Source of the DNA: Defluviicoccus sp.
GTDB lineage: Bacteria > Pseudomonadota > Alphaproteobacteria > Rhodospirillales > Defluviicoccaceae
DNA length: 6,802 nt
Direction: 5' to 3'
Assembly (NCBI GenBank): GCA_013414705.1
Contig: CP058705.1
Location: 1,741,289 to 1,748,090 of the forward strand
The notes under the pieces are model-generated. The model ran no database searches. It had not been told where the DNA came from and was given only the letters and a program-made list of their open reading frames with translations. Positions 1-6,428 of this stretch are shown piece by piece; within the stretch, counting starts at the first letter, position 1; every line of letters starts with the position of its first letter. Position numbers and translations under genes: made by a program.

Positions 1-120
1 GGGGGTCGGCGGGTGGCCGAGAAGAAGGAGCGGCTGTGGAATGCCATGCTGCCGCAGATTGCTTACGGCTGGGACGATCTGCGATTGGTCCGAATCGACT
101 GGAATGCGCCTGGATCCTGA
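1..120 (+). CDS. C-terminal end of an unrecognised protein (partial)
   Basis: The first reading frame is open from the left edge and ends at a TGA at 118-120, giving 39 residues of a C-terminus. The tail is charged at first (Arg, Glu, Lys rich, around residues 3-11) and then rich in Trp and hydrophobic residues, with the pattern LPQIAYGWDDLRLVRIDWN near the end. The other two frames give low-complexity Gly/Ala/Arg text, so this frame looks like the coding one. I do not recognise the family. No membrane segment or metal-binding motif is visible in the part that is present. It reads in the same direction as the next three genes but is separated from them by about 500 bases, so it is probably not in their transcription unit. 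The start and most of the protein lie outside the window. Confidence 0.55.
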   Translation, partial: GGRRVAEKKERLWNAMLPQIAYGWDDLRLVRIDWNAPGS

Positions 121-160
121 GGTCGGCGATGGTGCAGGTGGATTACTCTGAAGGCTATTC

Positions 161-189
161 ATACCTGGCATGCAGGGGGGCCAGGGTAT
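161..189 (+). terminator. weak hairpin after the first partial gene
   Basis: ATACCTGG (161-168) can pair with CCAGGGTAT (181-189) if one G is bulged, around a 12-base G-rich loop. It lies 41 bases after the stop codon of the upstream gene. There is no run of T after it, so it does not qualify as a classical intrinsic terminator. It could be a 3'-end structure or chance. Confidence 0.2.
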
Positions 190-412
190 AAACTCCATGA
201 ATGGGGTACAAGAAGCGGGCGTGACATCTCCTCCCGACGTCTGGAATTGGCTCTGAGCCGGTTCTTGCCGCCGCTTCGCCAAGATTGAGCGCAATACGGG
301 CCGTCGAAGCAGGGCCGGGCACTTCGCCTGCCATGGCCCTCGGCTGCATTCCGGCGGGCCACCTGCGCGAAGGCGTTGTCGTGGCTTGTCGGTAACAGGC
401 TTTGTCTTTCAT

Positions 413-441
413 CTGAAGCGTCTTGAAGCTACTGGTATACT
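413..441 (+). promoter_or_regulatory. candidate housekeeping promoter upstream of the peptidoglycan-binding gene
   Basis: TATACT at 436-441 matches the sigma-70 -10 consensus at five of six positions and is preceded by TGG (433-435), which fits an extended -10. CTGAAG at 413-418 is a poor -35 element at the ideal 17-base spacing. The island is markedly AT-richer than its surroundings. Transcription would start near 448, giving a leader of about 180 bases before the start codon at 627. This is consensus matching by eye only. Confidence 0.4.
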
Positions 442-626
442 GATCGTGACAATCAAAATAACGAAAAGGCGTGGCAGGAACGCGCGCTGTAGGGGTGGGG
501 AGAGGCTGTGTGCCGTTCCTCGCAATGCCGCAGGCGGAAGCGTGGGCCTGTTGTTCGCTGCAAAGGATCGGGTGTGGTTTCGCCCGTAGAGTCGGGCTCG
601 GCGCTGGTTGGCAACAAGAGCTGAAC

Positions 627-1196
627 ATGATCCGCTTTCTGGTCTGCTTTGAGTGCGTGCTGCTCGCCCTTGTCCTTGTCGGACGGTTGGGAATCGTGCC
701 CAACACGCCGGAGGTTCTTCCTGCAGTTGCGAGTTCAGGTGCTGGCTCTGGCGCCGGTTCCACGACCGGCTCGACCGGCGATGGTCCGGCCAACGCAGCG
801 GAAGGTGCCGCTGAGGATCCGTCCGGTACGGCACGCCCGGCGCATCCGCTGGGAGCCCGGACCTGGGCGATGCATCATAATGACCGGCTTGAGGATGACC
901 GACGCGCGAGTGCGCACGATCTGCTGAGCGTCGGCGCTGCGCCAGCTCAGCCGCATTTCCAGGTCCAGGTCAAACCCCAGCCGGAAGAGATTGCGACCGT
1001 ACAGCGGCTGCTCATCGAACTGGGATATCAGCCGGGACCAGCCGACGGTGCACTGGGCTTGCAGACCGAGCAAGCGATCCGGGCCTATCAGCAACGCTCC
1101 GGCGAGCACATCGACGGCCAATTCAGCGAACAGCTGCTGTCGCGCCTGCAGCGCGACGCGCATCAGCTTGCATCTGTCAGCCGCAACGGCGCGTAG
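627..1196 (+). CDS. membrane-anchored peptidoglycan-binding domain protein
   Basis: This 189-residue protein has three parts. Residues 3-24 form a hydrophobic segment (FLVCFECVLLALVLVGRLGIV), which is a probable signal anchor. Residues 35-115 form a low-complexity Gly/Ser/Ala/Pro-rich linker. Residues about 122-175 form a peptidoglycan-binding domain of the PG_binding_1 type. That domain shows the usual pattern LLxxLGYxPGPxDGxxGxxTxxAIRAYQ (128-155), followed by a second half with DG (163-164) and LLSRL (170-174). The family binds cell-wall peptide or glycan strands, and no catalytic domain is attached, so I infer a periplasmic wall-binding or tethering role. I chose ATG 627 because it places the hydrophobic segment at the N-terminus and has AAGAG six bases upstream. 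The open frame extends back to a GTG at 471, but that extension has no good ribosome binding site and no signal character. The next gene, ppiD, also acts at the envelope but is 351 bases away. Confidence 0.8.
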   Translation: MIRFLVCFECVLLALVLVGRLGIVPNTPEVLPAVASSGAGSGAGSTTGSTGDGPANAAEGAAEDPSGTARPAHPLGARTWAMHHNDRLEDDRRASAHDLLSVGAAPAQPHFQVQVKPQPEEIATVQRLLIELGYQPGPADGALGLQTEQAIRAYQQRSGEHIDGQFSEQLLSRLQRDAHQLASVSRNGA

Positions 1197-1385
1197 AGTC
1201 CGAGTGCCGCAGACAGCGGGAGGTGGTGAGGAAGAAAGGGGGCGCCGTGACTGTGCTGCGCAGCGGCTGAAGCGTTGTTGCGGGCCGTACACGAGCACGG
1301 CATTTGGGCACTCGCGGTAAGCCCCTTGTCGGGCCTGCCGATGTCTGGTGGACATGCTGCCAAAGTTCTGGCCGTCGTTGCGAAC

Positions 1386-1450
1386 CCTGCACGAAAAGTG
1401 GTCGAACGGCACATTGAGGGATGCCGGTGCAGTTCCGGCGTCCTGCACGA
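1386..1450 (+). repeat. direct repeat CCTGCACGA with competing hairpins
   Basis: CCTGCACGA occurs at 1386-1394 and again at 1442-1450. Between the copies, GTGCAG at 1427-1432 is complementary to CTGCAC in either copy (1387-1392 or 1443-1448). A third option is the hairpin ATGCCGG (1421-1427) with CCGGCGT (1435-1441), which has a 7-base loop and one G-T pair and uses the same bases. These pairings cannot all form at once. The arrangement is real in the sequence, but whether it is transcribed or functional is unknown. Confidence 0.35.
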
Positions 1451-1451
1451 C

Positions 1452-1481
1452 TTGCGGCACAGGGTGTGCGGATCCTATCAT
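1452..1481 (+). promoter_or_regulatory. weak candidate promoter for ppiD-trpE
   Basis: TTGCGG (1452-1457) and TATCAT (1476-1481) are separated by 18 bases and resemble -35 and -10 elements of a housekeeping sigma factor. A transcript would begin near 1488 and reach the ppiD start codon after about 60 bases. The position is sensible, but the match is only moderate and was made by eye. Confidence 0.3.
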
Positions 1482-1537
1482 TCCTCGCCCCGCGCGTGAG
1501 ACAGGGTGTCGTTCGCGCACTTTATCGTTCGGAGACC

Positions 1538-1541
1538 AGGA
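1538..1541 (+). promoter_or_regulatory. ribosome binding site that fixes the ppiD start
   Basis: AGGA sits six bases before ATG 1548. The same frame is open back to a GTG at 1506, but that start lacks a comparable site and would put 14 residues before the conserved MLDAIRKxAGSW start typical of alphaproteobacterial PpiD proteins. Confidence 0.6.
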
Positions 1542-1547
1542 CAAGAT

Positions 1548-3419
1548 ATGCTCGATGCCATTCGCAAACGTGCGGGCTCGTGGGTCGTCAAGCTGCTGTT
1601 CCTGCTGCTGGTGCTCAGTTTCGGCGTCTGGGGAATTGGGGATGTCGTCTCACCGCGTGGTGGTCAGGACTGGGCGGCGGAGGTCGGCAGCGAGACCATC
1701 AGTCGCCAGGCTTTCCAGGAGGCGTACCAGCAGACGCTGAACAGGGTCAGTCAGGCGCTGGGCAACCGCATTGATCCACAGCAGGCGGAAGCGCTGGGTC
1801 TGAAGCAGACCGTTTTGCAGCGGATGATCGGCGGTGCGCTGCTGGATCAGGCCGCGGCGGATCTCGGGATCATCATCGGTGACGACACCATTCGTGATGT
1901 GATCCGCAACGATCCGCGCTTTCGCAACGATGCGGGGCAGTTCGATCCGCAGGTCTTCCGCACTCTGCTGCACCAGAATGGCTTCACCGAAGATCGCTAC
2001 GCGCAGTTGCTGCGTGGCGAGCTTCAGCGTGAACAGGTGATTCGTGCGCTGAGCGATGGATTGGTGCCGCCAAAGGCGCTGGTGCAAGCGGTCGCGCACT
2101 ATCAGGGTGAGCGGCGCATCGCCGAGTTCGTGCTCATCCCTGCGTCCGGCGATGCGGATCTTCCGGCTCCGGACGAGCCGCAACTGCGGCAATTCTATCA
2201 GGATTTCCCGGGTCTGTTCACCGCCCCGGAGCTGAGAGCCGTGACCCTGATCGTCCTGAGCGCCGATGCGCTGGCACAGCAACAAGATGTCAGCGACGCT
2301 GAGGTGGAAAAGGCCTACCAGGAGCGGCTCGACGAGTTTTCCCGGCCGGAGCGGCGGCGCTTCCGCCAAGTCGTGTTTGCAAGCAAGGAGGCGGCCGAGC
2401 AGGCCCGTGCGCGTATCGCGCAAGGAGAGCCCTTCGCGAAAGCGGCGGCGGAGGCCGGTGGCGGGACGGACGAGCCGGCAGAACTGGGGCCGGTGACCCG
2501 GGAGCAGCTTCCGTCCGAGCTGGCCGCGGGGGTCTTCGATCTGCAGTCGGGCGGCGTGAGCCAGCCGCTCCAGAGCCCGCTCGGCTGGCACCTGATCGAG
2601 GTCACGGCGGTGGAAGCGCCGACGGTGGAGCCGCTTGCGGACGTCCGTGACCGGCTCACAGTCCAGCTCAAACGGGAGAAGGCTGAAGAGCAACTGATCA
2701 CGCTCGGCAACAAGCTGGATGACACGCTTGGCCGTGGCGCGACCTTGGAGGAGGCGGCAGCCGAGTTGGGGTTGACGCTGCGCAAAGTGGATGCGCTCGA
2801 TTCCGGTGGTCGCGATGCCAGCGGAACTCCGGTTGCCGATCTCCCGGAAGGATTGGTTGCGACCGCGTTCGAAACGCCCGATGGCAGCGAGAGCGTTCTC
2901 ACTGAAGCCGGACCGGACACATCGTACGTGGTACGGGTGGATCGGGTGACCCCGTCCGCCGTGCGTCCGTTCGAGACGGCGCGCGCGCAGGTCGAAGAGG
3001 CATGGCGCAAGCGGCAGCGCGATGATCACGCCCACAAGCAGGCAAACGAATTGGCGGAGAAGGTGCGTGGCGGTGCGACATTCGCGGCTGCGGCGGGCGC
3101 GCGTGGCGTAAACGTCCAGACAACGAAACCGTTCGATCGCAAGGGCGATGGTGCGCCCGAGGGCTTGTCTCCACCCGTCATCGATGCGCTGTTTGCCGCC
3201 AAGCAGGGCGAAACCGTGGTGATCTCGACAGGAGACGGCTACGCGGTGGCGAAGCTCACTTCGGTTGTGCCTCCGAGCGAGGACGCTACAGCAACCGCGA
3301 GCGTGCGCGATGAATTGGAACGGGAACTGCAAGGGGACGTCCTTGTGCAATTGACGGCAGCCCTTCGCAAGCGATATCCAGTTCGCGTCAACGTCTCCGC
3401 GGTCGAACAGACTCTCTGA
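1548..3419 (+). CDS. ppiD: PpiD-like periplasmic folding factor (SurA_N / parvulin)
   Basis: This 623-residue protein has the layout of PpiD, an inner-membrane chaperone of the periplasm that helps newly exported proteins emerge from the Sec channel. A short cytoplasmic start (MLDAIRKRAGSWVVK) is followed by one membrane anchor (about 15-33). A SurA_N-like chaperone region then covers about 43-190, with the family pattern ExxGLKQxVLxxMIGxALLDQAAxxLG (81-107). A parvulin-like domain covers about 265-355 and ends in SPLGWHLIEV (343-352). A charged, helical C-terminal part holds a second parvulin-like remnant (about 500-570). The parvulin domain lacks the first conserved His of active enzymes: the strand reads FRQVVF at 272-277. 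This agrees with PpiD proteins acting as chaperones rather than isomerases. The length is normal for the family. It is followed by trpE after 36 bases on the same strand, an order I recall from many Alphaproteobacteria. Confidence 0.88.
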   Translation: MLDAIRKRAGSWVVKLLFLLLVLSFGVWGIGDVVSPRGGQDWAAEVGSETISRQAFQEAYQQTLNRVSQALGNRIDPQQAEALGLKQTVLQRMIGGALLDQAAADLGIIIGDDTIRDVIRNDPRFRNDAGQFDPQVFRTLLHQNGFTEDRYAQLLRGELQREQVIRALSDGLVPPKALVQAVAHYQGERRIAEFVLIPASGDADLPAPDEPQLRQFYQDFPGLFTAPELRAVTLIVLSADALAQQQDVSDAEVEKAYQERLDEFSRPERRRFRQVVFASKEAAEQARARIAQGEPFAKAAAEAGGGTDEPAELGPVTREQLPSELAAGVFDLQSGGVSQPLQSPLGWHLIEVTAVEAPTVEPLADVRDRLTVQLKREKAEEQLITLGNKLDDTLGRGATLEEAAAELGLTLRKVDALDSGGRDASGTPVADLPEGLVATAFETPDGSESVLTEAGPDTSYVVRVDRVTPSAVRPFETARAQVEEAWRKRQRDDHAHKQANELAEKVRGGATFAAAAGARGVNVQTTKPFDRKGDGAPEGLSPPVIDALFAAKQGETVVISTGDGYAVAKLTSVVPPSEDATATASVRDELERELQGDVLVQLTAALRKRYPVRVNVSAVEQTL

Positions 3420-3455
3420 GCGACGCTTTCCACTGACATTCCTGGCCCAACGGCG

Positions 3456-5006
3456 ATGGACATTTACCCCGACGCTTCACGCTTTGCCGACGCATGGCAA
3501 AAGGGCCGGCCGCTCGTCGTATGGACGACGCTCGCAGCTGACCTCGATACTCCCGTTTCGGCAATGCTCAAGCTGGCACGACGTCGGCCCAACAGCTTCT
3601 TGCTGGAATCCGTGGAGGGTGGCTCGGTCCGAGGCCGTTATTCCTTCATCGGTCGCGATCCTGACCTGATCTGGCGCTGCCACGGCAACCGGGCGGAGAT
3701 TGCCCGGCCGCAGCCGTTTGGCGACGGGGTGTTCTCCGCCTGCCCGGTTGGCGAACGCGATGGCGCGCTGGCCTCGCTGCGGGCGGTCGTTGCCACGTCG
3801 CGGATCGACCTGCCACCCGGCCTGCCACCGATGTCGGCGGGGCTGGTCGGCTACATGGGCTATGACACCGTCAGGCTCATGGAACGGCTACCCGACGACA
3901 ACCCCGATGTTCTCGGGGTTCCGGACGGGATGTTCCTGCGGCCCACGATCATCGCCGTATTCGACAACATCGAAGATTGTCTGACGCTGGTCACACCGGT
4001 ATGGCCGGACGCGGCGACCGGGACACATCCGGGCGAGTCTCACCGGGATGACAGAAACGCCGCGCCCGCCTACGCGGCCGCCTGTTCGCGTCTCGAAGCG
4101 GCCGTGGCTGACTTCGCCCGCACCGTTCCGCGTACGACACCGCAGAGCCCGACATCGATGCCCGAGCCCGCATCGAACATGGATCGTGCCGGCTACCATG
4201 CGATGGTGGAAAAGGCGAAAGAATACATTTTCGCTGGAGACATTTTTCAGGTCGTGCCCTCGCAGCGCTTTCGTGTCCCGTTCACCTTGCCACCGTTTGC
4301 GCTTTATCGGGCGCTGCGGCGGATCAACCCATCGCCATTCCTGTTTTATCTCGACTTCGGAGCGTTCGCGGTAGTGGGGTCCAGCCCCGAGATCATGGTT
4401 CGATTACGCGAAGGACAAGTCACCATTCGGCCGATTGCCGGAACCCGTCGGCGTGGAACATCGCTGGAAGAAGACAAGGCGCTCGCGGTCGAACTGCTTG
4501 CCGATCCGAAGGAGCGGGCAGAGCATCTCATGCTGCTCGATCTCGGACGCAATGACGTCGGCCGGGTGTCCCGCATCGGGACTGTGTCCGTGACCGAACA
4601 CATGGTCGTCGAACGCTACTCGCATGTGATGCACATCGTCTCGAATGTCGTGGGCGAACTGGAGCCGTCGCGGGACGGTATCGATGCCCTGGTTGCCGGC
4701 TTTCCCGCCGGGACCGTCTCCGGTGCGCCAAAGGTCCGCGCGATGGAGATCATCGACGAACTGGAGCCGGAGCGCCGCGGCATCTACGGCGGTTGCATCG
4801 GCTACATCGGTGCTGACGGGGAGCTCGACACCTGCATCGCGTTGCGCACAGCCATCATCAAGGACGGATTGCTTTACGTACAGGCGGGAGGCGGTGTGGT
4901 CGCTGACAGCGATCCGGAAGCGGAGTACCAGGAGAGCTGCAACAAAGCCCGTGCGCTGCTGCGTGCAGCCGAAGAAGCACACGCGTTTACCAGTGACGAA
5001 GACTAA
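3456..5006 (+). CDS. trpE: anthranilate synthase component I
   Basis: TrpE converts chorismate to anthranilate, the first committed step of tryptophan synthesis, using ammonia supplied by the TrpG glutaminase subunit (EC 4.1.3.27). The 516 residues match the usual length. The N-terminal domain carries the LLES motif (49-52), linked in this family to feedback inhibition by tryptophan, and RYSFIG (61-66). The chorismate-binding domain (about 245-505) shows DIFQVVPSQRF (262-272), NPSPFLFY (291-298), PIAGTRRRG (326-334), LLDLGRNDVGRV (360-371), YSHVMHIVS (388-396), FPAGTVSGAPK (416-426), YGGCIGYIG (444-452) and GELDT (455-459). All core blocks are intact, so the enzyme should be active and tryptophan-sensitive. 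ATG 3456 is the only start available before the conserved region: the same frame meets the ppiD stop codon at 3417 and has no ATG, GTG or TTG between. It lacks a clear Shine-Dalgarno site, which suggests translation coupled to ppiD. No TrpG domain is fused and no trpG follows. Confidence 0.96.
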   Translation: MDIYPDASRFADAWQKGRPLVVWTTLAADLDTPVSAMLKLARRRPNSFLLESVEGGSVRGRYSFIGRDPDLIWRCHGNRAEIARPQPFGDGVFSACPVGERDGALASLRAVVATSRIDLPPGLPPMSAGLVGYMGYDTVRLMERLPDDNPDVLGVPDGMFLRPTIIAVFDNIEDCLTLVTPVWPDAATGTHPGESHRDDRNAAPAYAAACSRLEAAVADFARTVPRTTPQSPTSMPEPASNMDRAGYHAMVEKAKEYIFAGDIFQVVPSQRFRVPFTLPPFALYRALRRINPSPFLFYLDFGAFAVVGSSPEIMVRLREGQVTIRPIAGTRRRGTSLEEDKALAVELLADPKERAEHLMLLDLGRNDVGRVSRIGTVSVTEHMVVERYSHVMHIVSNVVGELEPSRDGIDALVAGFPAGTVSGAPKVRAMEIIDELEPERRGIYGGCIGYIGADGELDTCIALRTAIIKDGLLYVQAGGGVVADSDPEAEYQESCNKARALLRAAEEAHAFTSDED

Positions 5007-5037
5007 CCAGCAGTGCTTGAGGGCAACAGACACCTTA

Positions 5038-5103
5038 CCCTCTCGCCGCCAGGATCACGTTCAGTAATCCGGAAACGAGAGGGCGGTGGTCGATCCGCTT
5101 TTT
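5038..5103 (+). terminator. structured convergent intergenic region with hairpins and T-tract
   Basis: CCCTCTCG (5038-5045) pairs perfectly with CGAGAGGG (5076-5083). Inside it, after a symmetric 3x3 internal loop, CC (5049-5050) pairs with GG (5071-5072) and GGAT (5052-5055) with ATCC (5067-5070), around an 11-base loop. A second short hairpin, GCGG (5083-5086) with CCGC (5095-5098), is followed at once by TTTTT (5099-5103), as in a plus-strand intrinsic terminator for trpE. The two hairpins share one base. On the minus strand the long hairpin lies about 30 bases after the phosphofructokinase stop codon but has no U-tract, so bidirectional termination is possible but not shown. Confidence 0.5.
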
Positions 5104-5111
5104 AAGTGTTC

Positions 5112-6341
5112 CTACTCGGACTTCAGGATCTTGGGCACCCTGTTCATCCGCAGCCGCGAGATTTCCGGCATGCCGGATCCCAGCAGCGGGCGGAGATAAA
5201 GCAGGAACTTGTCGGTCACGTCGTGGCCGTTGTCGGCGATGAACGCGTCGGGCATCACCTTGGTCTTCGCCGCGATTTCCTTCAGGTCGACCAACTCGTA
5301 ATCCACCGAATAGAAACCGGTGCGCCGGATCGTCACCGATCCGGAATGATTGCCATTTTGATCGCCGAAGTGGGCGTACTGCACTGCCTTCTCACCCACT
5401 TCACGGGCTTCACGCTGGTCCACATCGGAGACGCAGCCAAGGAAGGAGCGCTGTAGATAGCCGAAGGTATCGCCGCGCACGCGCTTAATGTTGGTGTTGT
5501 TCTTGATGTAATCCGTGAGCAGGTCGGCCAGCGCGCCGGTGCCGGAAAGCTGGACATTGCCGTGCGCGTCCTTCTCGACGTTCTTCGCGAGCTTGGCTGC
5601 GATCGGCTCACCCGTCTCGTCGTGGACACCCTCGGACACGGCGACAATGCAGCGGCCAAATTTGTTGTAGATCTCGCTGACATCCTTGACGAACGAGTCC
5701 AGATTGAACACGCGTTCCGGCATGTAGATCAGGTGTGGGCCGTCATCCTCGTACTTGCGACCCAGTGCCGAGGCTGCCGTCAGGAAGCCCGCATGCCGAC
5801 CCATGACGACCGCCACGTAGACGCCGGGCAGCGCCCGGTTGTCGAGATTGGCTCCAGCGAAGGCGAGAGCGACGAAACGCGCCGCCGACGGGAAGCCGGG
5901 CGTGTGATCGTTGATTACCAGGTCGTTGTCGATGGTCTTCGGGATATGGACGCAGACCAGAGGATAGTCGGCAGCACGAGCCTGTTCGTGCAGAATGCGC
6001 GCTGTATCGGAGGAGTCGTTGCCACCGATATAGAAGAAGGTTTCGATCCCGTGCGCCCGCAGGACCTTGAAGATCTCTGCGCAATATTTTTCGTCGGGTT
6101 TGTCGCGCGTTGATCCCAGTGCCGACGTGGGCGTGTTGCCGACCATCTCCAGGTTATGAGTGGTCTCGCGCGTCAGATCGAGGAAGTTCTCATTAATGAT
6201 GCCGCTCACGCCGTGATAGGCACCATAAACGCGCTCGACTGTCGGAATCTTGCGACTCTCGATGACCGCACCCACCATCGACTCGTTGATGACAGCCGTG
6301 GGGCCTCCGCCTTGCGCGACAAGTACTTTGCCGTGCAACAT
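5112..6341 (-). CDS. pfp: 6-phosphofructokinase, probably pyrophosphate-dependent
   Basis: The 409-residue protein is a PfkA-superfamily phosphofructokinase, which phosphorylates fructose 6-phosphate to fructose 1,6-bisphosphate in glycolysis. PPi-dependent members are reversible. Family blocks are in order: GGGPT (11-15) at the phosphoryl-donor site, GGNDS (106-110), PKTIDND (134-140) with the catalytic Asp, TPGF (147-150), MGRHAG (180-185), SEG (236-238) and GDTFGYLQRS (290-299). Donor choice in this family follows two positions equivalent to Gly104 and Gly124 of E. coli PfkA. Here they are Asp (GGNDS) and Lys (PKTIDND), the combination of PPi-using enzymes. The residue before that Asp is Asn instead of Asp, and TPGF is followed by Pro where Gly is more usual. 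The start at 6341 has GGAGG eight bases upstream. The gene is convergent with trpE. A mixed ATP/PPi enzyme cannot be excluded from sequence. Confidence 0.9.
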   Translation of the reverse strand: MLHGKVLVAQGGGPTAVINESMVGAVIESRKIPTVERVYGAYHGVSGIINENFLDLTRETTHNLEMVGNTPTSALGSTRDKPDEKYCAEIFKVLRAHGIETFFYIGGNDSSDTARILHEQARAADYPLVCVHIPKTIDNDLVINDHTPGFPSAARFVALAFAGANLDNRALPGVYVAVVMGRHAGFLTAASALGRKYEDDGPHLIYMPERVFNLDSFVKDVSEIYNKFGRCIVAVSEGVHDETGEPIAAKLAKNVEKDAHGNVQLSGTGALADLLTDYIKNNTNIKRVRGDTFGYLQRSFLGCVSDVDQREAREVGEKAVQYAHFGDQNGNHSGSVTIRRTGFYSVDYELVDLKEIAAKTKVMPDAFIADNGHDVTDKFLLYLRPLLGSGMPEISRLRMNRVPKILKSE

Positions 6342-6349
6342 GGTTGCTG

Positions 6350-6354
6350 CCTCC
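6350..6354 (-). promoter_or_regulatory. ribosome binding site of the phosphofructokinase gene
   Basis: On the minus strand GGAGG lies eight bases before the ATG at 6341. It is the strongest Shine-Dalgarno match in the window and settles that start. Confidence 0.75.
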
Positions 6355-6399
6355 GCTTTCCCTGTGGATGAGAATGTTGTGATGTCGGTTTGTTGACTG

Positions 6400-6428
6400 T
6401 TTATAAGTGCGGCTTCCCTCTCTCGCGA
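6400..6428 (-). promoter_or_regulatory. weak candidate promoter of the phosphofructokinase gene
   Basis: On the minus strand TATAAA (6400-6405) is a good -10 match inside a locally AT-rich stretch. The hexamer 17 bases upstream (6423-6428, TCGCGA) matches the -35 consensus at only three positions. It would give a leader of about 50 bases. Other -35-like hexamers farther upstream on the same strand (TTGACC just before the AT-rich stretch, and TTGACG near 6476-6481) are better but lack a good partner -10. Confidence 0.25.

Larger units (their letters stand above)
121..626. other. 506-base spacer without a convincing gene
   Basis: No reading frame here looks like a real protein. The longest open frames (a minus-strand one of 212 codons at 155-793 and a plus-strand one of 67 codons at 386-589) have Arg/Pro/Ala-rich or patternless translations and no good ribosome binding site. 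The left part has a weak imperfect hairpin (161-189) just after the upstream stop codon. The centre has a clearly AT-richer island (about 412-470) that contains the best promoter candidate of the window. The right part (about 470-626) is GC-rich and would be a leader of roughly 180 bases for the peptidoglycan-binding gene. It has small hairpins, for example GCCCG at 582-586 pairing with CGGGC at 593-597. I saw no tRNA, SRP RNA or tmRNA signature. Confidence 0.5.
1197..1547. other. 351-base spacer upstream of ppiD
   Basis: No credible gene lies between the peptidoglycan-binding gene and ppiD. The antisense frame of 269 codons (735-1544) and the short plus-strand frames have compositionally biased, patternless translations. 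The stretch contains a small perfect hairpin (ATGTC 1341-1345 with GACAT 1351-1355), a cluster of competing inverted and direct repeats at 1386-1450, a weak promoter candidate at 1452-1481 and the ppiD ribosome binding site. I checked it for tRNA features and for the conserved cobalamin-riboswitch blocks and found neither. Confidence 0.5.

Noticed and set aside
471..626. A 52-residue N-terminal extension of the peptidoglycan-binding protein from GTG 471
   Set aside because: It would bury the hydrophobic anchor inside the protein. The purine-rich stretch before the GTG is only one base away from it, and ATG 627 has a better site and a typical signal-anchor start.
155..793. A 212-codon minus-strand frame across the first spacer
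   Set aside because: Its beginning is the antisense of the Gly/Ser linker of the peptidoglycan-binding gene, which gives the Pro/Glu/Val repeats. The rest has no family resemblance.
1421..1475. A possible cobalamin riboswitch, because of GCCGGTGCAGTTCCGGC
   Set aside because: Only the GGTG/TCC-like hairpin resembles that class. The other conserved blocks (the CCCCGC-ACTGT region and the downstream GCCACTG) are not present.
735..1544. A 269-codon minus-strand frame across the ppiD upstream spacer
   Set aside because: It overlaps the peptidoglycan-binding gene antisense, has a biased, patternless translation and no good ribosome binding site.
1650..3350. A 566-codon open frame on the minus strand opposite ppiD
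   Set aside because: It lies wholly antisense to a well-supported gene, has an Arg/His/Leu-rich translation with no recognisable domain, and is what GC-rich codon usage produces in the mirror frame.
3380..3456. A trp leader peptide or attenuator before trpE
   Set aside because: There is no short frame with clustered Trp codons and no terminator hairpin in the 36 bases between ppiD and trpE.
4404..5033. A 209-codon minus-strand frame opposite trpE
   Set aside because: It is antisense to conserved TrpE blocks and has no recognisable protein features.
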